Positions 1-9,673 are shown, counted from the first letter of the stretch. The stretch: 64,000 nucleotides of DNA from Fuchsiella alkaliacetigena (GCF_023227765.1 NZ_JALKBZ010000008.1:20887-84886), one strand, 5' to 3'. The notes: a model not told the origin generated them from the letters alone. Translations and numbers: made by a program.

Positions 1-1
1 T

Positions 2-256
2 TATCACATAGATCTTTATCGAGTTTCTGATGAACAACAGTTACATGATGTAGGTTTTGAAGACTATATTTATAGTGAGGGAGTAAGTGTTATTGAGTGG
101 CCTGATAAGTCTGGTTCTTTGATGCCTGATAATTATCTAAATATTATTATTAAAGGTCAACAGCAGGAGCGTACGATTAAGCTGATTCCTCAGGCTAATA
201 AGTATATTCCTTTATTGGAGGAGTTAAAGAAGAATGTTAATCTTAGCTCTGGATAG
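2..256 (+). CDS. tsaE: TsaE C-terminal part (tRNA t6A synthesis ATPase), cut by window edge
   Basis: The open frame entering from the left edge encodes about 84 residues beginning YHIDLYRV, followed by GFEDYIYSEGVSVIEWPDK. This H-x-DLYR ... G-E-Y ... V-x-EW pattern is typical of the second half of TsaE (YjeE), the P-loop ATPase of the TsaBDE complex that makes N6-threonylcarbamoyladenosine in ANN-decoding tRNAs. The Walker A half is outside the window. The stop overlaps the start of tsaB by 23 bases, as in many Firmicute tsaE-tsaB-rimI-tsaD operons, which suggests translational coupling. Confidence 0.88.
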   Translation, partial: YHIDLYRVSDEQQLHDVGFEDYIYSEGVSVIEWPDKSGSLMPDNYLNIIIKGQQQERTIKLIPQANKYIPLLEELKKNVNLSSG

Positions 257-938
257 TGCTACTTCTGTAGGAGCAGTTGCCCTTTATCAGGGGGAGAAGT
301 TGATAGCGGAATCTAATCTTAATTTGGAGTTAACTCATTCACAGCGTTTATTTCCTCAAATTATTGAGTTGTTGAAAGCAGCTCGAGTGGAAGGACAGGA
401 TTTAGAGGGAATAGTAACTGGAATAGGGCCCGGTTCTTTTACCGGAATTAGAATTGGGATGGCTACTGCTAAGACTTTGGCTCAGTCTTGGAATTTAGAG
501 ATGGTAGGAGTTTCTACTTTGGAGCTTTTAGCTAATGCTTTATTAGAGACAGAAAGGGCTATCTGTCCGCTGATTGATGCTAAGCGGGAGCGAGTCTATA
601 CTGCTCTTTATCAGGGCCAGCAGCAAGAGGGCTTAAAAAAACTTCGTTTGCCTGAACAGATTTTAGCTGTAGTCAAGCTTTTAGAGCGGCTTAAGCAGGA
701 GCTTTCAGGTGAGGTGCTTTTTGTGGGCCCTGCTGTTGAGAAATACCGAGAGTTAATAAAAAAAGAACTAGGAAAGCAGGCCTTATTTGTGCCTAAGCTA
801 TATCATTTACCGCGCGGTGGAGTCTTAGCTAGAGTAGGAGCGCTTAAGCTTGCTGCAGGGCAAGGAAGTGACTTTGTAGGAGTAAAGCCTAACTACCTTA
901 AACTATCTCAGGCTGAACGAGACTGGGTAGGTGATTAA
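234..938 (+). CDS. tsaB: TsaB, tRNA threonylcarbamoyladenosine synthesis partner protein
   Basis: The 234-residue product has an ASKHA-fold N-terminus (MLILALDSATSVGAVALY) and the family segment GPGSFTGIRIGMATAKTLA at about residues 64-82. TsaB is the inactive paralog of TsaD and scaffolds the TsaB-TsaD-TsaE complex in the cytoplasm. The length is normal for the family. A GGAGGAG motif precedes the ATG inside the end of tsaE. The order tsaE-tsaB-rimI-tsaD supports the call. Confidence 0.95.
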   Translation: MLILALDSATSVGAVALYQGEKLIAESNLNLELTHSQRLFPQIIELLKAARVEGQDLEGIVTGIGPGSFTGIRIGMATAKTLAQSWNLEMVGVSTLELLANALLETERAICPLIDAKRERVYTALYQGQQQEGLKKLRLPEQILAVVKLLERLKQELSGEVLFVGPAVEKYRELIKKELGKQALFVPKLYHLPRGGVLARVGALKLAAGQGSDFVGVKPNYLKLSQAERDWVGD

Positions 939-953
939 TTCTCTTAGATAAGG

Positions 954-1436
954 ATGATAAGTACTTTGGAAGCACAAATTGACATAGAAGAGTTGACTTT
1001 GGAAGCGATGGAGGTGGCAGACTTAGATGAGGTATTGGAGATTGAAGCAGAGTGCTTTTCCAACCCTTGGTCTCGCCGAGCCTTTAAACGAGAATTGACT
1101 CGAAATCGTTATGCTATGTATTTATTGGTGAGGAAGAAAAATAAAATCTTAGGTTATATAGGAGCTTGGCTGGTCTTAGACGAAGCCCATATAACTACTT
1201 TAGCGGTAGCTCCTGCTTATCGACAGCAGGGAGTAGCTAGGTTTTTATTAGAGGAAGCTTGGGGCAGATTTTTGAATTTAAATATTAAACAGGTTACCTT
1301 AGAAGTGCGGGTTACTAATACAGCAGCTCAGAATCTTTATTTAGATTATGGATTTCAAAAGATTGGAACTAAAGAAGATTATTATCAGGACAACCAAGAG
1401 GATGCGGTAATTATGTGGAAGAGAATAGCGGAATAG
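954..1436 (+). CDS. rimI: RimI-type GNAT N-acetyltransferase
   Basis: The 160-residue GNAT-fold protein carries the RimI signature region FSNPWSRRAFKRE near residues 36-48. The acetyl-CoA loop VAPAYRQQGVARFLLEEA lies near residue 85, and the C-terminal part reads EVRVTNTAAQNLYLDYGFQ. RimI acetylates the N-terminus of ribosomal protein S18 in enterobacteria; the Firmicute orthologs sit with tsaB and tsaD as here. The start is uncertain: the ATG at 954 directly abuts an AAGG, so the in-frame TTG at 966 is an alternative. The family core begins at LTLEAM either way. Confidence 0.93.
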   Translation: MISTLEAQIDIEELTLEAMEVADLDEVLEIEAECFSNPWSRRAFKRELTRNRYAMYLLVRKKNKILGYIGAWLVLDEAHITTLAVAPAYRQQGVARFLLEEAWGRFLNLNIKQVTLEVRVTNTAAQNLYLDYGFQKIGTKEDYYQDNQEDAVIMWKRIAE

Positions 1437-1454
1437 AATTAAGGGGTTTTAATT

Positions 1455-2468
1455 ATGGAAAATAGATTGATATTGGGTATTGAAAGCTCTTGTGATGAAA
1501 CAGCAGTGGCAGTAGTTAGTAACGGGAGAGATGTTTTAGCTAACGTAGTTGCTTCGCAGGTAGACTGGCATCGTAAGTTTGGAGGGGTAGTGCCGGAAAT
1601 AGCTTCACGAAAGCATTTAGAGCTGATTAATCCGGTAATTGAGGAGGCCTTGAGTGAAGCGCAAGTTGATTTTGAAGATTTGACGGCAGTAGCTGTTACT
1701 TACGGCCCGGGTTTAGTAGGGGGGCTTTTAGTGGGGATAGCTGCTGCTAAAGCTATTGCTTATAGTCAGGAACTGCCTTTAATAGCTGTTAATCATATTG
1801 AAGGCCATATTTATGCTAACTTAATTGCTCATCAAAATTTAGAAGCACCAGTAGTCTGCTTAACTGTCTCTGGCGGTCATTCGGATTTACTTTATTTTCA
1901 AGAACTAGGTGATTATCAGCTCTTAGGCAGAACTCGTGATGATGCCGTAGGTGAAGCCTTTGATAAGGTAGCTCAGGTCTTGGACTTAGGTTTTCCAGGG
2001 GGGCCAGCTATAGATAAATTAGCTTCTCAAGGTGAGGCAGATGCTATTCAGTTACCTAGGCCTTTAATCGATGCTGATAATTATGATTTTAGCTTTAGCG
2101 GTTTAAAAACAGCTGTTTTGAACTATATCAATAATCAGCAGCAGCGAGGTGAAAGGATAGTTAAGGCCGATTTGGTAGCTAGTTTTCAACAGGCTGTAGT
2201 GGATATTTTGGTGGCTAAAGTTACTAAAGCCGTTCGAGAGCTGGAAGTAGAGCAGGTTATGCTAGCAGGAGGTGTGGCTGCTAATAGTCAGCTAAGAGCT
2301 GAGTTGGAGGAAGAGCTATCTGCTCTGGGAGTTAAGCTTTACTTTCCTCCTTTAAAGTTATGTACTGATAATGCAGCCATGATTGCTAGTGCAGCCTATT
2401 ATCATTGGCAGCAGCAAAACTGGGCCGGCTATGATCTCAATGCAGAACCGAATTTGAAGTTAGAGTAA
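1455..2468 (+). CDS. tsaD: TsaD, tRNA N6-adenosine threonylcarbamoyltransferase
   Basis: The 337-residue product is full length for TsaD (formerly Gcp/YgjD). It transfers the threonylcarbamoyl group from TC-AMP to A37 of tRNA. Visible hallmarks are ESSCDETAVAV near the N-terminus, the metal-binding NHIEGH motif (His114, His118), SGGHSDL, and the late CTDNAAMIA motif carrying the third metal ligand (Asp). An AAGGGG motif lies upstream of the ATG. It is the last of the t6A genes, and the next gene follows after about 20 bases. Confidence 0.97.
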   Translation: MENRLILGIESSCDETAVAVVSNGRDVLANVVASQVDWHRKFGGVVPEIASRKHLELINPVIEEALSEAQVDFEDLTAVAVTYGPGLVGGLLVGIAAAKAIAYSQELPLIAVNHIEGHIYANLIAHQNLEAPVVCLTVSGGHSDLLYFQELGDYQLLGRTRDDAVGEAFDKVAQVLDLGFPGGPAIDKLASQGEADAIQLPRPLIDADNYDFSFSGLKTAVLNYINNQQQRGERIVKADLVASFQQAVVDILVAKVTKAVRELEVEQVMLAGGVAANSQLRAELEEELSALGVKLYFPPLKLCTDNAAMIASAAYYHWQQQNWAGYDLNAEPNLKLE

Positions 2469-2489
2469 AGGCAAAGGAAGGTGAGAAGG

Positions 2490-3833
2490 ATGAGTAGTTC
2501 GTTAGAGGAGTTAATTTATTTTTCAGCTCAAGAGTATAATATTTTGCCTGTTACTTCAAAGTGTAATTTAGACTGTCTCTTTTGCAGTCATCGTTATAAT
2601 CCACCGGAGGTTAAGGTTTTCACCTATGGACATCGTAGTTTGGAGCAGATTAAAGATGTAGCTGACTTTTTAGATCCAGCTCAAAAGATAGTAATTGGTG
2701 AATCCACTACTACTTTGGTGGAAGGTGAACCTTTTGTTAATCCAGATTTTAAGGATATTTTACTTTATTTACGGCGGCGCTTTCCTAAAACCAAGATTCA
2801 GATTACTACTAATGGCTCCTTATTGGATAGAGAAACGGTGGAATTATTAGCGACCTTAAACTTCATTGAGCTGAATGTATCCTTGAATACTGCTTCTTTG
2901 GAGCATCGTCAACAGCTAATGGACTGTAAGAATCAAAATATCTTACAACAGATAGGTTATTTAGCTCGACAGGAAGTAACTTATCACGGCAGTATTGTAG
3001 CTTTGCCTACTATTAGCAGTTGGGATGATTTAGAAAATACTATCGATTTTTTAAATCAAAATAATGCTAAAACTATTAGAGTCTTTCTACCTGGTTGTAC
3101 TAAATTAGCTCCTCAAGAATTGCAGTTTGATCTCCGGCTGTGGTTGGAGTTAAATCGTTATCTGGATGACCTAAACTATAAGTATAGAGTACCGATTACG
3201 GTAGAACCTCCTTTAATTGAGAATTTAAAGGTGAAACTAAGAGGGAGTATAGAAGATTCACCCGCTGATAAGTCTGGACTGCGGAGGGGGGATCAGCTAT
3301 TAAAGGTGGAAGGAGCAGAACTTCCCTTGCGAGTGGAAGCTTTTAAGAGGTTAGTAGCTGCTGAGGACCCTCAAGTTGAGTATAAACGGGCCGGAAGAGT
3401 TTCTACACTTAATTTAAGAAAATCAATTGGAGATAAGTCGGGAGTAGTTTTAGATTACGATATTGATTTAGCTAGGCTAGAAAAGATTAAAGCGAAAGTT
3501 GAGCAGGCAGCTGCCGAAAGGGTAGTTATTTTAACTTCATTATTGGGACAAAGGGTGATTAAATTAGCTTTAGAAGAGCTAATGCCTGATCTATTTTCTA
3601 AAATCGATATCTTACTAGTCAAAAATAGGTTTTTCGGCGGCAATATTATGGCAGCTGGCCTGTTGGTGGTTAGTGATTTTTTAACAGCTATTGAAAAGCA
3701 TAAAGCCAAATTAAAAGAGGTCGATTTAGTTTTAATTCCCCAAACTCCTTTTAATAAGTGGGGGAATGACTTAACAGGGAGCTCCTATGAGGAAATAGAG
3801 TCTAGATTAGAAGCTCCTTTAGTTGTATTGTGA
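2490..3833 (+). CDS. Radical SAM protein with internal PDZ and C-terminal DUF512-like domain
   Basis: The product has about 447 residues. The radical SAM cluster motif is C25-x3-C29-x2-C32 (KCNLDCLFCSH), followed by GEPFVNPDF and TTNGSLL. Residues about 235-305 look like a PDZ domain (LRGSIEDSPADKSGLRRGDQLLKVEG). The C-terminal third contains VKNRFFGGNIMAAGLL and resembles the end of DUF512 proteins. In the usual DUF512 family PDZ comes first; here it follows the radical SAM core. The substrate is unknown. I chose ATG 2490 because AGGTGA lies just before it; the in-frame GTG at 2481 is part of that ribosome binding site. It may be co-transcribed with tsaD. Confidence 0.75.
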   Translation: MSSSLEELIYFSAQEYNILPVTSKCNLDCLFCSHRYNPPEVKVFTYGHRSLEQIKDVADFLDPAQKIVIGESTTTLVEGEPFVNPDFKDILLYLRRRFPKTKIQITTNGSLLDRETVELLATLNFIELNVSLNTASLEHRQQLMDCKNQNILQQIGYLARQEVTYHGSIVALPTISSWDDLENTIDFLNQNNAKTIRVFLPGCTKLAPQELQFDLRLWLELNRYLDDLNYKYRVPITVEPPLIENLKVKLRGSIEDSPADKSGLRRGDQLLKVEGAELPLRVEAFKRLVAAEDPQVEYKRAGRVSTLNLRKSIGDKSGVVLDYDIDLARLEKIKAKVEQAAAERVVILTSLLGQRVIKLALEELMPDLFSKIDILLVKNRFFGGNIMAAGLLVVSDFLTAIEKHKAKLKEVDLVLIPQTPFNKWGNDLTGSSYEEIESRLEAPLVVL

Positions 3834-3849
3834 TATTTAGTTAACCGGA

Positions 3850-4045
3850 GTTCAAAACATTAAAAGCTTTTTTGACATGCCCTGAAAGAAATGCCCTTGG
3901 GGTGCTGACTAAAATCTGACTAAGTTCTAACTAGATCTTAAAATCTTTTAGTTCTTTAATTTTTTTAAGCTTTTATGTTTTAGTCAGATTTTGTCCGAAC
4001 TTAGTCAGTGTCAAATAGAACTTGAACTTAATGTTTTAATAGTTT
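3850..4045. repeat. Palindromic intergenic repeat, copy R1
   Basis: Two facing arms share the same modules. The left arm has GTTCAAAACATTAAAAGC (3850), a TTTGAC, and CTGACTAAAATCTGACTAAG (3905). The right arm has TTTAGTCAGATTTTGTC and ACTTAGTCAGTGTCAAATAG (3979-4018), then GAACTT and ATGTTTTAAT. The same modules recur near 18.6, 31.5, 35.3 and 41.1 kb. The repeat sits between convergent transcription units and might also act as a terminator. Confidence 0.75.
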
Positions 4046-4065
4046 AGGTTTTTAACTATACACTG

Positions 4066-5427
4066 TTAATTATTCAAGGCTTGTAAAGGAGCAGGGATTC
4101 TACCGCCTCGCTTTACGAATTTAGCGGAACTGAAATGGTTGATGTCCATAATTGGGGCCCTACCTAATAAACCTCCAAACTCCACTTCATCGCCCACTTC
4201 CTTGCCCGGAACAGGAATAATCCGGGCTGCCGTTGTTTTTTGGTTGATGGTACCGATAGCCATTTCATCAGCAATAATAGCAGCAATGGTCTCCGCCGAA
4301 GTAGCACCGGGAATAGCGATCATATCTAAACCTACTGAACAGACTGAAGTCATTGCTTCTAGCTTATTGAGATCCAAAGCTCCGCTTTCGACTGCTTCAA
4401 TCATTCCTTGGTCTTCACTGACCGGAATAAAAGCTCCGCTTAAACCGCCTACGTGAGCCGAAGCCATAGCTCCGCCTTTTTTAACAGCATCATTTAACAG
4501 AGCTAAGGCAGCAGTGGTGCCGTGAGTTCCACATTTTTCTAAGCCCATATTTTCTAAAATATTAGCTATGCTATCACCTACCGCTGGAGTAGGAGCTAAA
4601 GACAGATCCACAATTCCAAAAGGAATAGCTAACTCTTTAGAGACTCCTCGACCTACTAATTCACCCATTCTGGTAATCTTAAAGGCAGTTCTTTTAATCC
4701 GATCGGCTAATTCATCGAAGTTAACTTCGGGAATATCTTCGACTATATTTTTGATTACGCCGGGCCCGCTAATACCCACATTGATAGTAGCTTCAGCTTC
4801 GCCTATTCCGTGAAAAGCTCCGGCCATGAAGGGATTATCCTCCGGTACATTAGCAAAGACAACTAACTTAGCACAGCCAATAGCCCCTTCATCAGCTGTT
4901 AATTCAGCTGTTTTTTTAATAATCTGGCCCATCTCTAGCACAGCATCCATATTAATTCCCGCTTTAGTAGTAGCTACGTTAACCGAAGAACAGACTCGGT
5001 CGGTTTTGTTTAAGGCTTTAGGAATGGAGTTAATTAAGTTTCTTTCCTCCTTAGTATGTCCCTTATGTACTAAAGCAGAAAAGCCCCCAATAAAGTCTAC
5101 TCCTACTTTTTTAGCAGCCTGGTCTAGAGTTTCGGCAATACTGCTATAATCACTTTCTTCACAGGCCGCAGCTACAATAGAGATCGGCGTAACCGAAATC
5201 CTTTTATTAACAATAGGAACTCCATATTTAACCTCCATTTTTTGAGCAGTTTCTACTAGCTGGCCTGCATACTCGATTATCTTATTATATATATTTTCTC
5301 TTACTACTTCGATATCGGGATGGGCACAGTCCTTAAGGTTGATCCCCATAGTTACAGTTCGAATATCGAAGTTTTCCATTTCAATCATTTTTATAGTTTC
5401 TAGAATTTCATCAGGATTGATTAACAT
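4066..5427 (-). CDS. UPF0210 / DUF711 (PFL) family protein
   Basis: The 453-residue protein has the family's typical length and character: N-terminal [13 protein letters not shown], a central run [23 protein letters not shown], and a C-terminal GAPI-like segment ([14 protein letters not shown]). DUF711 proteins adopt a pyruvate-formate-lyase-like barrel fold but have no assigned reaction. A GAGGGGG motif precedes the ATG. It lies directly downstream of the UPF0237 ACT gene, a pairing conserved across Firmicutes and some archaea that suggests an amino-acid-sensing partner. Confidence 0.9.
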   Translation of the reverse strand: MLINPDEILETIKMIEMENFDIRTVTMGINLKDCAHPDIEVVRENIYNKIIEYAGQLVETAQKMEVKYGVPIVNKRISVTPISIVAAACEESDYSSIAETLDQAAKKVGVDFIGGFSALVHKGHTKEERNLINSIPKALNKTDRVCSSVNVATTKAGINMDAVLEMGQIIKKTAELTADEGAIGCAKLVVFANVPEDNPFMAGAFHGIGEAEATINVGISGPGVIKNIVEDIPEVNFDELADRIKRTAFKITRMGELVGRGVSKELAIPFGIVDLSLAPTPAVGDSIANILENMGLEKCGTHGTTAALALLNDAVKKGGAMASAHVGGLSGAFIPVSEDQGMIEAVESGALDLNKLEAMTSVCSVGLDMIAIPGATSAETIAAIIADEMAIGTINQKTTAARIIPVPGKEVGDEVEFGGLLGRAPIMDINHFSSAKFVKRGGRIPAPLQALNN

Positions 5428-5445
5428 TGACTTAACCCCCTCAAT

Positions 5446-5733
5446 TTATATTCTATGCATATACCGGAACACATCTTCGTGTTGAGCCATTACTTTCATT
5501 TGTAGCTCTTGACCAGCAGACTGTAACTCTTCCTTTAACTCTTCAAAGCTGATCTTTGTTTTGGAGATATCAACTAACATAATCATAGCAAATAAGTCTT
5601 GGAGTAAGGTTTGGCTGATATCTAAGATATTTGCTTCGTATTTAGCCAATACTCCGGTCATCTTAGCAACAATACCTACTTTATCTTCTCCTAAAACGGT
5701 AATTACAATTCTATTCTTATCTTCTAGTTCCAC
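5446..5733 (-). CDS. UPF0237 ACT-domain protein
   Basis: This is a single ACT domain of about 95 residues (RIVITVLGEDKVGIVAKMTGVLAKYEANILDISQTL). ACT domains bind amino acids and act as regulatory modules. I place the start at GTG 5733 because GGAGGTG lies 5 to 11 bases upstream; an in-frame ATG at 5748 sits on top of that Shine-Dalgarno sequence. Longer in-frame extensions look non-coding. It is the first gene of a two-gene minus-strand operon with the DUF711 gene. Confidence 0.88.
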   Translation of the reverse strand: MELEDKNRIVITVLGEDKVGIVAKMTGVLAKYEANILDISQTLLQDLFAMIMLVDISKTKISFEELKEELQSAGQELQMKVMAQHEDVFRYMHRI

Positions 5734-6039
5734 TTTGGGCACCTCCATAGTTATATTATAAAAATTAGTGATTTTGATAACTATGATATCTGATTTTAGA
5801 ACTCTTGTCAATTGAACTTTAATTATTGAGATCATAAATTTTTTTAGCCTTTATTTGCATATTAATGGTAATAGAACTATAATATATACATATGTATAGC
5901 TTTGCTACATCTAAAATGTAGCTATAAAATTCCATAGTTGTCAAATCCAAATGGCATGGATGAGTTTTTTGCATTAATTTGTCATCTCAGAGCTTAAGAG
6001 GTGATTGATAAAATAATCAAGTGGGAGGTAGAGTTAGCA

Positions 6040-6591
6040 GTGAGAAGGATTGTTTTTTTAGTAGTTATTTTTTTATTAATTCCTATTTCGGTACAAGCCC
6101 AAGAGGCTTATATTGCCGATAGGATTTATTATGTGCATGATAAGGCTTATAATACTAGTATTAGTTTATCTAGGACTAGAGCTAGTCAGTACGCCCAAAG
6201 TATTTTAAAGTGGTCTGAAGAGTATAATGTAGATCCCTTTTTAGTACTAGCTATTCTAGAGGCAGAAACTAATTTTGTTTCTAGAGGAGATTACGATGAA
6301 GGAAGAAGTATAGGGATTGGCAGCATGAAAAGATATTTAGCTAAGGATTTGGCGGCAGAGTTAGGACTGGAGTATTCTGAATGGAGGATGTTAGATCCGC
6401 TGGAGCTGGGGATTAGACTGCCGGTATATTACTTGAGTAAGTTAATTGATAGATTTGGTGATATACATCAGGTTATTGTAGCCTATAATCGCGGGCCCAA
6501 TAGCGGAATAGAGGATGAAGATGCTTTTTATCTAGACTATTTATTTAGAGTTTTAGGTCGGAAGAACTACTATCAAGAGGCATTAAGATAA
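6040..6591 (+). CDS. Secreted lytic transglycosylase-like (SLT-fold) protein
   Basis: The product of about 183 residues starts with a clear signal peptide (MRRIVFLVVIFLLIPISVQA). The mature domain has SLT-type motifs: LAILEAETNFVSRG with the likely catalytic Glu, SIGIGSMKRYLA, and IVAYNRGP. It should cleave peptidoglycan glycan strands outside the cytoplasmic membrane. I chose GTG 6040 because GGGAGGT lies ten bases upstream and the signal peptide begins there. An in-frame GTG at 6001 would add 13 charged residues in front of the signal peptide. Confidence 0.82.
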   Translation: MRRIVFLVVIFLLIPISVQAQEAYIADRIYYVHDKAYNTSISLSRTRASQYAQSILKWSEEYNVDPFLVLAILEAETNFVSRGDYDEGRSIGIGSMKRYLAKDLAAELGLEYSEWRMLDPLELGIRLPVYYLSKLIDRFGDIHQVIVAYNRGPNSGIEDEDAFYLDYLFRVLGRKNYYQEALR

Positions 6592-6627
6592 TTTGAGAAT
6601 AAAAATTATAGAAAGGAAAAATGATTT

Positions 6628-6864
6628 ATGATAATATTATATCAATTTGAATCTTGTCCCTACTGTCAAAAGGTTGAAAAGAAGCTAACAGAATTAGAAT
6701 TAGAGTATCGAGTGGAGGAAGTGCCTAAAGCTAGGAGTGAAAGAGATAAAATTAAGGAGCTATCAGGACAGATTAAGGTGCCGGTGTTGGAGGATGGTGA
6801 TGGTACTGTGATTTATGATTCCAGTGAGATAGTTGCTTATTTGGAAGAAAAATATGGTTCTTAA
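6628..6864 (+). CDS. Glutaredoxin-like / GST N-terminal domain protein
   Basis: The 78-residue thioredoxin-fold protein has the redox motif CPYC at residues 10-13 and the cis-proline segment IKVPVLEDG, ending in SSEIVAYLEEKYG as in glutathione S-transferase N-terminal domains. It is a stand-alone glutaredoxin-size protein, probably a cytoplasmic dithiol reductase. The physiological electron donor cannot be told from sequence. It is followed by a strong hairpin. Confidence 0.85.
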   Translation: MIILYQFESCPYCQKVEKKLTELELEYRVEEVPKARSERDKIKELSGQIKVPVLEDGDGTVIYDSSEIVAYLEEKYGS

Positions 6865-6880
6865 TCAGCTAGATAAGTTG

Positions 6881-6913
6881 CTAAAAGCGTCAGTTAATAA
6901 CTGACGCTTTTAG
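6881..6913 (+). terminator. Perfect 16-bp inverted repeat after the glutaredoxin gene
   Basis: CTAAAAGCGTCAGTTA is followed, after one base, by its exact reverse complement. The T-run is inside the right arm (CTTTTAG), so this is either a weak intrinsic terminator or a bidirectional transcription barrier. Confidence 0.7.
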
Positions 6914-7096
6914 AGCTAGACAAAGCTTAGGCTTTCAACAGTAAATTCAAAGTTTTATAGTTGCAGGATACTTGTATTTAGATGTAGAATTAGGTAATTA
7001 AGATAAAATATTGAGCCTCTTTAATATCTTTTGGATTAAAACCTACTTCAGATTTGTGAAATTTTTATCACAACTAACTAAAGGAGGAGGATTTAA

Positions 7097-9340
7097 GTGT
7101 CTACTATAGTTACAGTAAGTGAGGTTAAATGTCAAAAGTGTTATGCTTGTGTGCAAAACTGTCCTGTTAAGGCAATTAAAGTGAAGGATAGTAAGGCTGA
7201 AATAGTAACAGAAAGATGTATTAGTTGTGGTTATTGTCTCAGTGTATGTTCTCAGGGAGCTAAGCGGATGAAAGACTATCAAGCTGAGATTGCTAAATGG
7301 AGACAATACGAGGAAAAGTTAATAGCCTGCTTGGCCCCTTCCTTCATTGCTTCCTTTACAGAGTGTAAGCCTCAGCAGGTAGTTACTGCTTTACAACGAT
7401 CGGGCTTTGAGCAAGTGTATAAGGTTTCTTTGGGAGCTAGGATGTTGCTCGAAGACTATGATGACTATTTAGTTACCTCTGAACTTAAGAATTTAATTAG
7501 TACAGCCTGTCCGGCTATAACCAATTTGATAGAGAGATACTATCCTGAATTAGTTCCTAATTTGATTCCTTTGGTCTCTCCTATGATAGCAGTGGCTAAA
7601 TTAATTAAAAAGGAGCATCCAAAGTCTAGAGTAGTTTTTATTGGGCCCTGTGTTGCTAAAAAGTCTGAAATAAAACAAGAAGAGGCAACTGAAATTATAG
7701 ATGCGGTATTGACCTTTAAGGAAATTAAAGAGATCTTTCGTAATCAAGGTATAGAGGAGCTTAGAGAGCTAGAACTGAGTAGCTTTGCTTTAAGTAAACT
7801 GCCTCACAGTGATAACTTTCCTTTAGCGGGAGGATTAGTAGCTAATTTGGATAGCTTATCTGCCGATGAAGCATTAATTACTGAAGGGAGTCAGAGTGTT
7901 ATTCGCTTATTGGAGGCTATTTCTGAGGAAGAAATAGAGGTTCAACTTTTGGATTTGCTTTTTTGTCAGGGCTGTATTGATGGCCCGGAGATAGATAGTC
8001 AGCTATCTATCTTTGCTAGAGAAAAGTTAATTAATGAGTTTTTAGAGAAACAAGGAGTAAGTAATAAGGAAAGTAGTAAGGAGGATAAGCTGCCCAGCTT
8101 AGATTTTAGTCGCCAGTTTGAGCGTAGAGTAGTGGAACTACCAATGCCTAATCAAGAAGAGATAGAGGAAATCCTCAATTATACTAATAAGTTTACTGAG
8201 AGTGATCTGTTAAACTGTGGAGTTTGTGGTTATTCTACTTGTCGCGAAAAAGCTATAGCAGTTTATCAGGATTTAGCAGAGATAGAAATGTGTCTACCTT
8301 ATCTTTTGGAAGAGTTTCAAAAAGAGGTGGATTACTATAAAGAAAAGCTGTCTTTAAATAAAGATACTAAGTATAGTTTTCGAGATATTAAGGGTAAGAG
8401 CCAGCAAATAAAAAAGCTTAAAGCTCAAGCACGACAGGCTGCTCAGACAAGGTCTACTATCTTAATTTTGGGCGAAAGTGGAACTGGCAAAGAGTTATTT
8501 GCCCATGCTATTCATAATGCTAGTCCTAGGCGAAGCGGGCCCTTTGTTAAAGTTAACTGTGCTGCTATTGCTGATACTCTATTAGAAACGGAGCTCTTTG
8601 GTTATGAAAAAGGGGCTTTTACTGGAGCCCGCCAAGATGGAAAAGCAGGTAAGTTTGAACTAGCTGATCAAGGAACTATCTTTTTAGATGAAATAGGAGA
8701 TATGCCGCTTCAGATGCAGGCTAAGATATTGAGAGTATTACAGGAAAAGGAGATAGAGCGTGTAGGTGGAAATGAGGCCTTGGAGGTAGACTTGCGAATT
8801 ATTGCTGCCACTAATTGTGACCTTCATCACAAAATGAAGAAAAATAAGTTTAGAGAGGATCTATATTATCGGTTAAATGTGATTACTATTAAGATTCCTC
8901 CCTTACGGGAGAGGATAGAGGACTTACCGGTAATTGTGGATTATATTATTACTAAACTAGTTGCTGAAGAGAAAATCCCGAGGAAAAAGCTGTCAAATGA
9001 GGTTTTAGTTAAGTTGATGAGCTATGACTGGCCAGGTAATATTAGAGAATTAGAGAATTTAATTATTCAAACCTTTAGTTTAGCTACTGACGAGATAATT
9101 AAAGTTAAGGAGTTGCCTAACTATATAATTGAGCAGAGCAGTGAAAATAATAGTGGGCTTACTGACAGGGTGAATAAAGAGACGGGGATAAGGCCTTTAG
9201 GGGAGCTGGTTGCTGAGCTTGAGAAAGAAGCAATTCAGAAAACACTTAATTTAACCAAGGGTAATAAAAAGAAAGCAGCTGAATTATTGCAGATTTCTCG
9301 CTCTACTCTCTATCAAAAGCTGGATAGGTATAGCTTTTAA
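7097..9340 (+). CDS. Sensory [FeFe]-hydrogenase-like domain fused to sigma-54 AAA+ activator and Fis HTH
   Basis: The product has 747 residues. In order: two 4Fe-4S ferredoxin motifs ([23 protein letters not shown]; residues 12-51); an iron-hydrogenase large-subunit domain (about 75-320) keeping the H-cluster cysteine set (C138, C185, C290, C293); a PF04060-type Fe-S domain ([10 protein letters not shown], about 373-400); a sigma-54 AAA+ module with Walker A GESGTGKE, loop GAFTGA and Walker [10 protein letters not shown] (about 425-665); and a Fis-type HTH at the C-terminus. The residue before C138 is alanine (STACPAI) where catalytic enzymes have TSCCP, so the proton-relay cysteine is missing, as in sensory hydrogenases. 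The GTG start follows AAGGAGGAGG. It lies directly upstream of a sigma-54 promoter and FNT gene, its likely target. Confidence 0.88.
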   Translation: MSTIVTVSEVKCQKCYACVQNCPVKAIKVKDSKAEIVTERCISCGYCLSVCSQGAKRMKDYQAEIAKWRQYEEKLIACLAPSFIASFTECKPQQVVTALQRSGFEQVYKVSLGARMLLEDYDDYLVTSELKNLISTACPAITNLIERYYPELVPNLIPLVSPMIAVAKLIKKEHPKSRVVFIGPCVAKKSEIKQEEATEIIDAVLTFKEIKEIFRNQGIEELRELELSSFALSKLPHSDNFPLAGGLVANLDSLSADEALITEGSQSVIRLLEAISEEEIEVQLLDLLFCQGCIDGPEIDSQLSIFAREKLINEFLEKQGVSNKESSKEDKLPSLDFSRQFERRVVELPMPNQEEIEEILNYTNKFTESDLLNCGVCGYSTCREKAIAVYQDLAEIEMCLPYLLEEFQKEVDYYKEKLSLNKDTKYSFRDIKGKSQQIKKLKAQARQAAQTRSTILILGESGTGKELFAHAIHNASPRRSGPFVKVNCAAIADTLLETELFGYEKGAFTGARQDGKAGKFELADQGTIFLDEIGDMPLQMQAKILRVLQEKEIERVGGNEALEVDLRIIAATNCDLHHKMKKNKFREDLYYRLNVITIKIPPLRERIEDLPVIVDYIITKLVAEEKIPRKKLSNEVLVKLMSYDWPGNIRELENLIIQTFSLATDEIIKVKELPNYIIEQSSENNSGLTDRVNKETGIRPLGELVAELEKEAIQKTLNLTKGNKKKAAELLQISRSTLYQKLDRYSF

Positions 9341-9673
9341 AATGTTTTTTGTATGAGAAAAGAACAGCGTATAAAAAATGGACACTTTATCTAGCTGGTA
9401 GTTTTAACGACTATTTATAGATCAATAATCAAATAAGCTTACTAATAGCTGTTAATTAGCAATTAGCTTTCTCTAAATCTAGATAACTGTTGATAAGTGC
9501 TATTTTACGGGATTAAAAAGTTATTGTTGAGCCTTTTTCATAGCTTAGTAATAAATAAGGTGTATTTTAAATAAACAGGCTTTGGAGAGTTAAAAATTTG
9601 ACTAATTTTTAGAAGCGGTCATTAACGTTGATATTCTAGGAGATTAGAGAATTGACCCTCTTTTTATAAATGC
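9341..9673. other. Long leader between the sigma-54 activator and its likely target
   Basis: There are 333 bases without a coding frame. It would be the place for upstream activator sites for the neighbouring Fis-HTH protein. The only local symmetry I noticed is around 9450-9472 (AGCTGTTAATTAGC with AATTAGCT), too weak to call an operator. I see no clear intrinsic terminator after the activator gene. Confidence 0.4.

Noticed and set aside
3455..3709. Minus-strand frame within the radical SAM/DUF512-like gene
   Set aside because: Antisense shadow of the DUF512-like region; no ribosome binding site.
4139..5149. Three plus-strand open frames inside the DUF711 gene
   Set aside because: They are antisense shadows of a well-conserved 453-residue protein, with no ribosome binding sites and unnatural composition.
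7043..7306. Minus-strand frame over the start of the hydrogenase-like regulator
   Set aside because: It is antisense to ferredoxin motifs, with no ribosome binding site and low-complexity Thr/Leu-rich composition.
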